Assembly (NCBI GenBank): GCA_023139655.1
Contig: JAGLNE010000026.1
Location: 1-13,958, forward strand
Origin: Candidatus Parcubacteria bacterium
GTDB taxonomy: Bacteria > Patescibacteriota > Patescibacteriia > Patescibacteriales > UBA12075
DNA: 13,958 nucleotides
Direction: 5' to 3'
Shown here piece after piece: positions 4,931 through 12,146 of the stretch. A program made the translations under genes and the position numbers. The number at the start of each line of letters is the position of its first letter. The stretch's first letter is position 1. The notes under the pieces are model-generated. The model was not told where the DNA came from, ran no database searches, and was given only the letters and a program-made list of their open reading frames with translations.

Positions 4931-5536
4931 TTAAATCTTGTAAAAAAAAGCTTTGTTTTCTTTTTTAAATTTCTTTGATTTACGCTGGAATAATTTCTGG
5001 TTCTTGCTTAGCCAATCCAGTTTGCCGCGCCTGTCTTCCAAGGGAATAGCTTTATCCAGATTAAGATTCATAATATTAAAACCGGTACTAACAATAATAG
5101 TGTCAGGCCGGCATTCAAACTTAAATTTTTTACCCATCCCCCGCAGATCATTCGGGTACAAATGGCAATAAACAAAATCCGCGTCCCTTACATTTACCCG
5201 GAAAACTTCTTCTCTAACTACATTTATTTTAGTTTCTCGCACTAAAGTCTGAACCCAGGAAACCAAAAAAGGAAATAAATTAGGTTCAATGGCGGTCAAC
5301 TTGGCCTGAGGATATTTACGCTCCAGAGCGTGAAAAAACCCGGAACGCCCGGTAGAAAAAGCAATACAATTTTGCTTGCCAACCGGCAAGTCAAACTCAT
5401 TAATGATCTGCTCCACCACCCAGGGCCGCGAAGGGATAAAAGGCAAAAAGCCCCTGAGCAGTATATCAAACAAAAAACGGGCAGTAAAATAAACTATAAC
5501 GATAACTATTACTCCGGGTATAATATAAGAAAGCAT
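4931..5536 (-). CDS. Membrane-anchored methyltransferase-like protein
   Basis: A 201-aa protein with an N-terminal membrane helix (residues 3-27), the segment FLPFIPSRPWVVEQI (30-44) and a Rossmann-like core: CIAFSTGRSGFFHALERKYP (57-76), LTAIEPN (80-86), and NVVREEVFRVNVRDADFVYCHLYP (105-128). The layout (membrane helix, PF(I/V)PS, SAM motif, acidic residue after the second strand) resembles the small anchored class I methyltransferases of the FAM173/ATPSCKMT type. The SAM-binding glycine motif is degenerate (TGRSG rather than GxGxG), so activity is uncertain. The C-terminus is very basic. It lies 18 nt after the macro-domain gene, has no Shine-Dalgarno sequence, and ends the long operon. 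Confidence 0.65.
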   Translation of the reverse strand: MLSYIIPGVIVIVIVYFTARFLFDILLRGFLPFIPSRPWVVEQIINEFDLPVGKQNCIAFSTGRSGFFHALERKYPQAKLTAIEPNLFPFLVSWVQTLVRETKINVVREEVFRVNVRDADFVYCHLYPNDLRGMGKKFKFECRPDTIIVSTGFNIMNLNLDKAIPLEDRRGKLDWLSKNQKLFQRKSKKFKKENKAFFYKI

Positions 5537-5554
5537 AAAATTTTAATAACTTTT

Positions 5555-6118
5555 TTAGAATTCCGCCTGATTAAAAAAGAAAATGTTAAGATCATAGTCT
5601 TCCTCTGTAAATGATACGAAAACAATTTTTTCAAATTTATAATATTGATGGCTTTGCATCCACTGCCAAACAGATGAAAAAGCGATTTCCGCCGCCTCTT
5701 CCTTGGGGTAGCGATAAAGGCCGGTTGATAAATTCGGGAAAGCAATCGACCTGATATTGTGCTCAAAAGCCAGGCGCAAACAATTCTGGTAGCAGTTGCC
5801 GAGCAATTCGTCTTCGTTCCCATCCTCAGAGCCATATTTCGGGCCAACAGTATGGATAACATACTCGGATGGCAAATGATAGCCCTTGGTAATAACCGCT
5901 TCACCGGTCTTACAACCCCCGATCCGCTGGCACTCATCAAATAACTCGGGCCCGGCCGCAGCATGGATTGCTCCATCCACTCCCTTACCTCCACCCAAAT
6001 TCTCATTAGCCGCATTAACAATCGCACCTATTTTCAGCTTGGTAATATCACCATGTAAAACCTGAAGCTTGGTATTAAAACCCTCAGGTATTTTTTCTAT
6101 TAACTTATCTTCGTTCAT
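5555..6118 (-). CDS. Macro-domain protein, likely O-acetyl-ADP-ribose deacetylase
   Basis: A 187-aa single macro domain. Key motifs are GDIT (23-26, Asp for adenine), IVNAANENLGGGKGVDGAIH (33-52, with Asn35, Asn38 and Asp48), CKTGEAVITKGYHLP (69-83), YVIHTVGP (86-93) and IAFPNLSTGLYRYP (125-138, the phosphate loop). These define the MacroD/YmdB-like family that hydrolyses O-acetyl-ADP-ribose or removes ADP-ribose from proteins. Gly-rich loop residues differ slightly from the usual LLGGGGVDG. Its neighbours are an anchored C39-like peptidase upstream and a methyltransferase-like gene 18 nt downstream. No ADP-ribosyltransferase or sirtuin is visible in the window, so the substrate source is unknown. 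Confidence 0.9.
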   Translation of the reverse strand: MNEDKLIEKIPEGFNTKLQVLHGDITKLKIGAIVNAANENLGGGKGVDGAIHAAAGPELFDECQRIGGCKTGEAVITKGYHLPSEYVIHTVGPKYGSEDGNEDELLGNCYQNCLRLAFEHNIRSIAFPNLSTGLYRYPKEEAAEIAFSSVWQWMQSHQYYKFEKIVFVSFTEEDYDLNIFFFNQAEF

Positions 6119-6176
6119 AAATATACTTATATCTTTATTTTACAATTATTACTAACCTTGGTCAACTCTGACGCCA

Positions 6177-6977
6177 TCACTTCCAGATTACTATCATCGC
6201 CTTCTTCTCTTCTGTTATCGGAATATGGTCACCGGTTGGGTAGTCCAGAACAGCGTTAAATAAAATATCTTCTTGGTAGCGGTACGCCGCGCCGCGCTTT
6301 GTGCCCGGGTCATTGGTGATAAATTCACGCGTTTTAAGGTCATAACCGCGGATTAAAAGCATATGCCGCGCCGGGCCGGGCGAAGTAAAGTAGGGGTTGC
6401 CAAGCTTGCGTCCGTCTGCCGGCACCAGGACTACGCGGCCCTGGTTTAATTCATCAATAATATCCGTGATACTAACATCTGTTTTAGCCCTTGCGTTTTG
6501 GTGGCCAAAATAGCCAAGCACGATCCGCTTAAGCGTATCCGCGGCCGAGGTATCAACATAGCTTTGGTATTTATTTAACTCCCAATCACTGATCGCCAAA
6601 ATTTCATCTTTGGCGATCTGCGCTGAAAGCTTCTCGTCTCTGACCCAGGCGATTGCCATTAAAACGCTGGCTTCTTCACAACCGTCTTGTTGGCGCGGAT
6701 CATGCCACTCAGCCAAAGGGGCTTGCGGAGTAAAAGGCACTTGATTGTCAATAAATTCCCCGGCCTGGACAAGGAGAATAATTCTATCCGGATTTATTGG
6801 CAGAAAAAACCGCTGCGCCTGAATCTTATTAACACTCGGATTCAAATCCGCTGACACCGGATAATTAAATAAAACAATATCGTTCGGACTTAGGCTTAGT
6901 GCCCAAAGAAAAACTCCAATTAAAGCAATCAAAAAAACTCCACTAACTTTAAATTTATTTCTCTTCTTTTTAAACAT
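6177..6977 (-). CDS. Membrane-anchored C39-like cysteine peptidase
   Basis: A 266-aa protein with an N-terminal basic stretch and one membrane helix (residues 11-30), so the rest is extracytoplasmic. The peptidase C39-like domain covers about 78-266: VPFTPQAPLAEWHDPRQQ (80-97), catalytic Cys100 in DGCEEAS, His205 in RHMLLIRGYD, and Asn222/Asp223 in FITNDPG. These fit the papain-like Cys-His-Asn/Asp arrangement of the C39_2 family, which cleaves peptides at the cell surface; the substrate is unknown. It is 33 nt after the CAP-domain secreted protein and 58 nt before the macro gene. The CAP protein is a possible partner or substrate, by context only. Confidence 0.85.
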   Translation of the reverse strand: MFKKKRNKFKVSGVFLIALIGVFLWALSLSPNDIVLFNYPVSADLNPSVNKIQAQRFFLPINPDRIILLVQAGEFIDNQVPFTPQAPLAEWHDPRQQDGCEEASVLMAIAWVRDEKLSAQIAKDEILAISDWELNKYQSYVDTSAADTLKRIVLGYFGHQNARAKTDVSITDIIDELNQGRVVLVPADGRKLGNPYFTSPGPARHMLLIRGYDLKTREFITNDPGTKRGAAYRYQEDILFNAVLDYPTGDHIPITEEKKAMIVIWK

Positions 6978-7010
6978 AAAAAAGAGCTCAGCTCAAACAG
7001 TATAATTAAT

Positions 7011-8447
7011 TTAATTTACACAAAAATTTTCTACGCAACTATAGGGGACATAGCAGTAAGGCATATAGCCGCTCTCCTTGCAACAAGCACCGCCCGGGTA
7101 ACCGCAAGTGGCCCGGGTAATAAATACCTGCGTGCTAATAATATAGCCGTTAACATAATCAATCCCTACTCCGGCTTCATTATATTCCTGCGTTAATATA
7201 TTGTCCTTGTGCCCCTGGCTTTCCATCCAACCGCGCACCGTGTCCTGAGCAAGCAAAAGCTCACTAAGCCATACGACCTCGGCTGCTTCTACTTCACTGC
7301 GCTTACCAAACTCAAGGGACCGCCGCCCCAGCTCACTGTTTAAATCTTCTAATTTAACACTTTCGCTTACGTCCATTGCCATTTTAACCCTAAACTCCTC
7401 GTCCCATTTGTTTCGCTGACTAGAGCAATTCTCCAGCTCTGCCCCTGCCGGATCGCCTTCGCCGTAACGAACCGTTACCCGGGCGGCTGACACCAGGGCA
7501 ATGTTTTCCCCGGTCTTTTGGTAATAATAAATATCACGACTATTCAGCCTGTTGGAATTGTAATAACCAAAATCATTTCCTTCGTGGTGGATGATCGGAT
7601 AGTCGCAAGCTTTATAAAATCCGGTAAAATTACTGTTTTCTAGAGCCAAGTCCTCACTATGCTCCCGGGCCACATTAGCCAGCTCACTGTTCCACTCGAC
7701 CGCTTTTAAGCCGGCATTCAAGCGCTCCTGATTAACCAACTCCATAATTAAAAATTCAATTTGCCTAAGATCAAAATTATCCGCCTTAGTTACTATCTCT
7801 TTAAAATCCGGGGTTTCCTCCGTACTTGGTTCATTGATCTGGGCATTATTTGGAAACAGATCCTGGTTGCTGATCCCTAAGCCAAGCTGTCTCATTACGT
7901 CAAAGGCGTCAGCCGGTTGGCCAAGAAAATATCTTTTATTGTCTTCCGGGTTTACATACCAGGCCTCACCCCTTTGCTCCACTTGTAAAAATATCCGCCC
8001 CTTATGCTTGGCGCTAAAAACCAGATCAATCGGCATAATCCCTGTACCCAGGGCATTATAGGCGCTACTTACCTCCGCCCAATCACTGTGAGAGTCCGCG
8101 TCGCTGTCATTTAAATTAGCATTGGTGTTAATTGCGCTTTCCAGCGCGTCGCTAAGGCCGTCATTATCACTATCAAGGCCGGTATACGCAAGCAGCCCGA
8201 TCGGAATTTTATTAAGGTCATTATTGCTAATACCAATTCCTTGCTCGCGCATAATGCGGAAAGCGTCCATTGGACGGCCTAAAAAATGCATTTCCAGACT
8301 TTCCGGATTGACATACCAGGCTTCGCCGCTCTGCTCCACCTGCAATAAAATATAGCCGGCTAAATCAGCCGTGGCCTGGCTGGCAGTCAATGCTTGGGGA
8401 GCAAAAACCAACAATAATATAATAATTTTTATTAAATTTTTTTTCAT
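7011..8447 (-). CDS. Secreted CAP-domain protein with two VNP/FLG repeats
   Basis: A 478-aa secreted protein. A signal peptide covers residues 1-22. Two related repeats at about 31-78 and 150-197 share LQVEQ.GEAWYVNPE, FLG.P.DAF and G.GISN.DL. Between them residues 91-125 have acidic Asp-rich loops (DSDNDGLSD, DSDADSHSD) like thrombospondin type 3 or calcium-binding repeats. Residues 228-443 form a CAP/SCP-PR1 domain: LVNQERLNAGLKAVEWNSEL, with His263, Glu314 (TGENIA) and His413 (SQGHKDNI). The CAP domain is much longer than usual because of an insertion around 270-400. A six-cysteine tail (448, 455, 456, 465, 471, 476) ends the protein. Its ATG overlaps the stop of the preceding gene by four bases, so translation is probably coupled. 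Confidence 0.88.
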   Translation of the reverse strand: MKKNLIKIIILLLVFAPQALTASQATADLAGYILLQVEQSGEAWYVNPESLEMHFLGRPMDAFRIMREQGIGISNNDLNKIPIGLLAYTGLDSDNDGLSDALESAINTNANLNDSDADSHSDWAEVSSAYNALGTGIMPIDLVFSAKHKGRIFLQVEQRGEAWYVNPEDNKRYFLGQPADAFDVMRQLGLGISNQDLFPNNAQINEPSTEETPDFKEIVTKADNFDLRQIEFLIMELVNQERLNAGLKAVEWNSELANVAREHSEDLALENSNFTGFYKACDYPIIHHEGNDFGYYNSNRLNSRDIYYYQKTGENIALVSAARVTVRYGEGDPAGAELENCSSQRNKWDEEFRVKMAMDVSESVKLEDLNSELGRRSLEFGKRSEVEAAEVVWLSELLLAQDTVRGWMESQGHKDNILTQEYNEAGVGIDYVNGYIISTQVFITRATCGYPGGACCKESGYMPYCYVPYSCVENFCVN

Positions 8448-8734
8448 TTTTGCAGTTCTTCTTCTATGGTCTTATTATATTCTTTCTGTATGACATTCCT
8501 TTCTTCGTAAAAATTAATTAAATCAAATTGGAAAAGAATATACGCGATCAGATATATTAACAAAAGCGCTCCCAGGCCACCCACTCCGGTTTTTTTATAA
8601 ACCAAGTAAGCTACCAAAACCGCCAATAAAGCAACAATTAAACACAATTCAGTACTGCCAAGATTAAGTACAATTTCAACAAAAGATTCAAACCAGCCAA
8701 AAACCATTAATTTGTCATAAATTGAATCAATCAT
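8444..8734 (-). CDS. Small two-helix membrane protein
   Basis: A 96-aa protein with two clear membrane helices, residues 31-46 (CLIVALLAVLVAYLVY) and 55-69 (GALLLIYLIAYILFQ), joined by KKTGVGG. The C-terminal 25 residues (EERNVIQKEYNKTIEEEL) form an acidic coiled helix. No family is recognised. Its TGA stop overlaps the ATG of the CAP gene by four bases (8444-8447), and the acidic coding region before it supplies a GAAGAAG-like Shine-Dalgarno sequence for that gene. The tight coupling suggests it assists secretion, anchoring or export of the CAP protein, which is inference. The MscS gene is 35 nt upstream. Confidence 0.75.
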   Translation of the reverse strand: MIDSIYDKLMVFGWFESFVEIVLNLGSTELCLIVALLAVLVAYLVYKKTGVGGLGALLLIYLIAYILFQFDLINFYEERNVIQKEYNKTIEEELQK

Positions 8735-8769
8735 ATCTATAAGTTAAATTATAAAAAAATCTAATTTTT

Positions 8770-9288
8770 CTACTGGGACATATTAATTACATCTTTAATT
8801 AACCCGTTGGATATATAATATATTTTTCCTTCTTCATCTTTCAATACAGTGGAACGCATACTAATCCTGATAACCTTCCCTTCGGCACTGCCTATTTTTA
8901 CTTTGTCGCCGATGCCATATTGATTTTCAACTAAAATAAAGAGTCCGGAAACAAAATCCTTGACCAATGATTGAGCGCCAAAACCGACAGCCAGCCCAAT
9001 AATACCCGCGGCTGCCAGGATCGGCCTTATATCAATGCCGAATAAATTTAGAACCATAAACAAAATTATGGCGTAAATAACGATATTTCCGATTGATATA
9101 ATAACCCGGCCCAGAGTTTCCGCTCTTTTTTCTTTTTGAGAAATATGCGAGTCATCCCCGTCGTCAACTACTTGCGCCAGCCGTTTTACGATTAATTTCA
9201 AAATTAATTTGCCAAAAAAGAACAAAATAATGATCCAGATAATATCAATTGCGTTTTGCTTGATAAAGCTAATAATAAGTTCTTGCAT
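8770..9288 (-). CDS. Short MscS-family mechanosensitive channel
   Basis: A 172-aa MscS-like channel that releases solutes under osmotic downshock. Membrane helices lie at about 14-37 and 60-83, and the pore helix is ILAAAGIIGLAVGFGAQSLVKDFVSGLFI (90-118) with the alanine/glycine pattern of MscS TM3. The beta domain follows: YGIGDKVKIG (124-133), GKVIRISMRSTVLKDEEG and YYISNGLI. It ends there: the C-terminal alpha/beta cage domain of E. coli MscS (286 aa) is absent. The stop and the next gene's start are well spaced, so this is a naturally short version rather than a frameshift. The gene starts 13 nt after the GIY-YIG gene and has no Shine-Dalgarno sequence. Confidence 0.9.
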   Translation of the reverse strand: MQELIISFIKQNAIDIIWIIILFFFGKLILKLIVKRLAQVVDDGDDSHISQKEKRAETLGRVIISIGNIVIYAIILFMVLNLFGIDIRPILAAAGIIGLAVGFGAQSLVKDFVSGLFILVENQYGIGDKVKIGSAEGKVIRISMRSTVLKDEEGKIYYISNGLIKDVINMSQ

Positions 9289-9301
9289 AGTGTTTTATTT
9301 A

Positions 9302-9544
9302 TTATTTATTTATAATACTAAACTTTTCTGCTCTTGATAATTTTTTTATTCTGCACTCTTCTTTTAGCGCCCTGGACTTATCTTTTCTTTTGCATGAATA
9401 TACTAATTTTACCGGCCGTCTTCCTTTGGTATATTTGGCACCTATTGCGGAAGTGTTATGCTCTTCTGTCCGCCTTTTCAAATCCTTAGTGACCCCGGTA
9501 TAAAAAGTCTTATCCTTACATTCTAATATATAAACATACCACAT
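9302..9544 (-). CDS. GIY-YIG nuclease-superfamily small protein
   Basis: An 80-aa single-domain GIY-YIG protein, the length typical of the UPF0213/YhbQ-like group. The GIY-YIG core appears as YVYILECKDKTFYTGVTKD (3-21), with Tyr3 or Tyr5 and Tyr15-Thr-Gly; Arg24/Arg25, Glu28 and His29 follow in LKRRTEEHN, and the C-terminal helix has EECRIKKLSRAEK. Proteins of this family cut DNA or have putative repair roles. It sits 7 nt after the DEDDh exonuclease gene and 13 nt before MscS, with no Shine-Dalgarno sequence. Together with the exonuclease it forms a small nuclease pair within the operon. Confidence 0.88.
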   Translation of the reverse strand: MWYVYILECKDKTFYTGVTKDLKRRTEEHNTSAIGAKYTKGRRPVKLVYSCKRKDKSRALKEECRIKKLSRAEKFSIINK

Positions 9545-9551
9545 ATTTTAA

Positions 9552-10139
9552 CTAAATAATCCCTTGCTTTATTAATTCAAAAAAACAACGGGCGCAGGCT
9601 TTAACATCGGCCAAAGCGTCATGGGCACCCTCAAATTCTTCATCAAAAAGCTTTTGGTGCAATTCAATTAACTTGGGCCACTTATAGCCATAACCATTGT
9701 CTACCCGCAGGGCACTTTGTATCTGGCAAAAATCAGTCGAGCTATGCATAGTGCATATTTTTGGTTTATCAAACAATTTATGCTCATGTTTTTTTCTAAG
9801 CAATTCCGCTCCCATTATTTTCTCGTCAAAGCTCATATTATGCGCCACCAATATTTTCGCTTCGTCAACGGCATTAGTAAATTCTTTAAGCGCTGTATTT
9901 AATAAAATCCCTTCTTCGTGTGCTCGCGCCGTACTTATCCCATGTACCGCGGCCGCTCCCTCAGGTATTATAAAACCCTCCGGCTTAATGATCCGGTTTG
10001 AGCACTCAACTTCTTTGCCGTTTTCATCCGTCAAAAGCCAGGCTAATTGCACCAAGCGCGGCCAATTATCCAAATCTTCCAACGGGGCTTGCCAATTTCG
10101 CGGCAAACCCGTAGTCTCGGTATCAAAAAATAAAAACAT
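9552..10139 (-). CDS. DEDDh 3'-5' exonuclease (DnaQ-like)
   Basis: A 195-aa single-domain exonuclease of the DnaQ/RNase T superfamily. The catalytic acids are in FFDTETTGLP (Asp6, Glu8), LVAHNMSFDEKI (Asp105) and GAHDALADVKA (His173, Asp178), the DEDDh set. It removes nucleotides from the 3' end of DNA or RNA using two metal ions. It lacks any polymerase or helicase fusion, so it could serve as a proofreading subunit or an oligonucleotide trimmer. It begins 11 nt after the glycosyltransferase gene and overlaps no neighbour. No Shine-Dalgarno sequence precedes the ATG. Confidence 0.9.
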   Translation of the reverse strand: MFLFFDTETTGLPRNWQAPLEDLDNWPRLVQLAWLLTDENGKEVECSNRIIKPEGFIIPEGAAAVHGISTARAHEEGILLNTALKEFTNAVDEAKILVAHNMSFDEKIMGAELLRKKHEHKLFDKPKICTMHSSTDFCQIQSALRVDNGYGYKWPKLIELHQKLFDEEFEGAHDALADVKACARCFFELIKQGII

Positions 10140-10150
10140 AAATTAAAAAT

Positions 10151-11200
10151 TCAAGACGCCTTTATTATTTTCAAAAACAATTTCTCAAAAGAATCGATCA
10201 TTCTACTTTCTGTATATTGCGCGGCTGTCTTTTTGGCATTATCTGATAATTTAGTATTGTAATAATCTAAATTTTCATTTATTTTCTTAATTAACTTTAC
10301 AATTGAGTTGACATCTCTTTTAACCAATAAACAATTTTTATTCGGTATAATAAAATCTCTAACTCCCCCGGAGTCGCTGACAACACATACCAAGCCCGCC
10401 GACATTGCCTCAAGTAAAGTTAGGCCAAAACCTTCTTCTTGGCATAGATGAAAAAGGATATCACACTGGCCATAAATATTAGCTAGCCCTTTATCGTCCT
10501 TGGGCCGATGAATTATTACCGGAAAATCAGCTTTAATTTTTAAATCTCTTTGTGTAGCAATATTTAACTCAAAATTAACATTTTTTAATTTAGCCGCTAC
10601 CTGATACAAAATATCAAAACCTTTGTTTTTACTTTTTACATCACCAACAAATAAAATGCGTAATTTCTTGTGCTTTTTATATTCCTTTTTAAACTTCAAG
10701 TCAACAAAAGGCGGGATCACAAGAGCTTTGTTGTTATATTTTACTTCTATCATTTTTTTCAAATATGATGAAGGCGTAACTATGGGAATATTCAATTTAT
10801 ACGTAGAATAAGTCAAACCATTTAATATTTTTAATGACCGTTGTTTAAAATCATAAGATTCATTGGCTTGTGCTAAAAACACGGTTCGGCCAAGATTATT
10901 GTTGGCAATACAGGGTATAACCGTAAAGATATAATTGGCCAAAAAAATGTCAGAATATGGTAAATTGTTAGCTATATTATTCATAGCTCTCATAACCGAT
11001 TTTATTCTATTTTTTTTATCAGTCTTAAACGGAACTGTAATTAAATTTACTCGAGGTGACAACGGGTAAGGCAAGGGTTTTCTTCCTAGACTTACAATAT
11101 TAATTTTATGTCCGCGTTTAACAAAATTATTGGCAATTGAGGATAGCACCCTATCACCACCTGTCGGGCACAACCCAAATGATGGAATTGTTATAATCAT
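10151..11200 (-). CDS. Family 4 glycosyltransferase (GT-B fold)
   Basis: A 349-aa glycosyltransferase, the normal length for GT4. The N-terminal acceptor domain begins MIITIPSFGL-CPTGGDRVLSS, with a glycine-rich loop. The donor domain from about 175 has KLRILFVGDVKSKNKGFDIL (179-198) and the GT4 signature EEGFGLTLLEAMSAGLVCV (255-273) with the EX7E pair Glu256/Glu264, then SDSGGVRDFI. It transfers a sugar from a nucleotide donor; the acceptor is unknown, possibly a surface glycan. It is markedly more AT-rich than the CAP and peptidase genes in the same operon, consistent with a separate origin. It is probably the first gene of the operon, with a promoter at 11242-11270 and no Shine-Dalgarno sequence. 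Confidence 0.9.
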   Translation of the reverse strand: MIITIPSFGLCPTGGDRVLSSIANNFVKRGHKINIVSLGRKPLPYPLSPRVNLITVPFKTDKKNRIKSVMRAMNNIANNLPYSDIFLANYIFTVIPCIANNNLGRTVFLAQANESYDFKQRSLKILNGLTYSTYKLNIPIVTPSSYLKKMIEVKYNNKALVIPPFVDLKFKKEYKKHKKLRILFVGDVKSKNKGFDILYQVAAKLKNVNFELNIATQRDLKIKADFPVIIHRPKDDKGLANIYGQCDILFHLCQEEGFGLTLLEAMSAGLVCVVSDSGGVRDFIIPNKNCLLVKRDVNSIVKLIKKINENLDYYNTKLSDNAKKTAAQYTESRMIDSFEKLFLKIIKAS

Positions 11201-11230
11201 TTATTTATACTTTATAAAAATAAAATCCTG

Positions 11231-11249
11231 ATTATATCTTAATTATAAC
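11231..11249. repeat. Copy 1 of a 19-bp intergenic repeat
   Basis: ATTATATCTTAATTATAAC here matches 17 of 19 bases at 12128-12146. Both copies lie next to a hairpin with a TTGGCGATTTT arm (11284-11294 and 12161-12171). Confidence 0.5.
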
Positions 11250-11270
11250 CCATCCAAGGCGGACAAGCAA
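11242..11270 (-). promoter_or_regulatory. Candidate promoter of the nine-gene operon
   Basis: Minus-strand -10 TATAAT (11242-11247) with TTGCTT (11265-11270) at 17-bp spacing as a weak -35. A second TATAAT-like word follows at about 11231-11236. The leader to the ATG at 11200 would be about 35 nt. Confidence 0.5.
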
Positions 11271-11272
11271 AG

Positions 11273-11292
11273 AATCGCCTAAATTGGCGATT
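11273..11292. terminator. Hairpin with GGCGATT arm, likely bidirectional terminator
   Basis: Seven perfect pairs AATCGCC/GGCGATT (11273-11279 with 11286-11292) and a 6-nt loop. The plus strand continues TTTATATT and the minus strand TTCTTTG, so either direction is plausible. It follows the minus gene at 11362-11697 and immediately precedes the operon promoter at 11242-11270. Confidence 0.55.
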
Positions 11293-11361
11293 TTTATATT
11301 AAAAACTAATTAATTTTATAATCTACAACAATTATCTTCTTTTGTTTAGGGTGTTGTAATA

Positions 11362-11697
11362 TCAGATACACATAGGTCCGCAATTAATATGGGGGTATAT
11401 GCCAATAAAATGTTCATAATAAAAATATAAAGCGATTAATATTAATAATGATAAAATACCGGCAATTTTTAAAAACTTATTTTTTTTGTAAACTCCGTAT
11501 ATTAAAACTGCTATTGAACAAACAGCTACGCAAATTTCATAATATCTAATATGGCCATAGTATACAGTGCCAATTTCCCACTGTACTAAATCGTTTTGAT
11601 ACCAAACAATAAACTCAATGATTACCACCACTAAAATTATGTTCATTGTCGTCAATAAAGCAACGAGGGGCCAATTAAAAAAATTGTTTTTATTCAT
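11362..11697 (-). CDS. Three-helix membrane protein, function unknown
   Basis: A 111-aa protein with three predicted membrane helices: residues 9-32 (WPLVALLTTMNIILVVVIIE), 52-69 (YYEICVAVCSIAVLIYGV) and 73-91 (KFLKIAGILSLLILIALYF). It ends in FIGIYPHINCGPMCI, with two cysteines close together, possibly outside the membrane. I recognise no family. The ATG has GAGGAG about 10 nt upstream, in contrast to its upstream orphan neighbour. The next gene upstream ends at 11753, so the two are probably co-transcribed from 12100. No role can be assigned. Confidence 0.65.
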   Translation of the reverse strand: MNKNNFFNWPLVALLTTMNIILVVVIIEFIVWYQNDLVQWEIGTVYYGHIRYYEICVAVCSIAVLIYGVYKKNKFLKIAGILSLLILIALYFYYEHFIGIYPHINCGPMCI

Positions 11698-11752
11698 AAA
11701 TTTATTTCTCCTCGCCTTGCCATAACTTATCAGTAAGGGAGGGTTATTTTTT

Positions 11753-12100
11753 CTATTGTTCTCGCGACGATGGTGTCAGTTCGCGGCTCTTGGCAGTATC
11801 AATTACAGCACGATAAAAGAAGGGTTTTTTTATTAACTCTGATTGGTCGTAATTATTTATTTCAAAATTTATGGCATCATCATCCCAGGTGCCAACCATT
11901 TGCATATTTTTTTGATATACATCACAATCCAAATTACCGGGAATAGTTTTTAAAATTTTAGAAAGTTCAATTAATAAATCAGTGTATTTTTCTACATTCA
12001 AATAAATTTTTTCCTGAAATTTTTTAACTTCAGGCTTCGGCGTTTTGCTTACCCCAGGAAATATTTCTACTACTTTGCCCATATAATTAAGGTTATGCAC
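11753..12100 (-). CDS. Unrecognised 115-aa soluble protein
   Basis: An AT-rich gene encoding a soluble alpha/beta protein. The frame opens with a GTG (12100); an ATG at 12082 (MGKVVEIFPGV) is an equally good start since neither has a Shine-Dalgarno sequence. Notable segments are KTPKPEVKKFQEKIYLNVEK (19-38), a helical region YTDLLIELSKILKTI and the polar MQMVGTWDDDAINFEINNYD. No family, membrane segment or signal peptide is recognised. It is followed 55 nt later by the three-helix protein, and both lie between two copies of the TTGGCGATTTT hairpin module, suggesting they form one accessory unit. Confidence 0.6.
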   Translation of the reverse strand: MHNLNYMGKVVEIFPGVSKTPKPEVKKFQEKIYLNVEKYTDLLIELSKILKTIPGNLDCDVYQKNMQMVGTWDDDAINFEINNYDQSELIKKPFFYRAVIDTAKSRELTPSSREQ

Positions 12101-12127
12101 TGTTGCAATGCTTAGTAATAATATTTA

Positions 12128-12146
12128 ATTATATTCTAATTATAAC
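12128..12146. repeat. Copy 2 of the 19-bp intergenic repeat
   Basis: ATTATATTCTAATTATAAC, 17 of 19 bases identical to 11231-11249. On the minus strand it contains TATAAT words, so both copies may be promoter elements. Confidence 0.5.

Noticed and set aside
5509..6027. A 172-codon minus-strand ORF.
   Set aside because: It overlaps the macro-domain gene in another frame; the macro protein has clear family motifs, so this is a shadow.
9697..10146. A 149-codon plus-strand ORF.
   Set aside because: Antisense shadow of the DEDDh exonuclease gene, which has all catalytic motifs.
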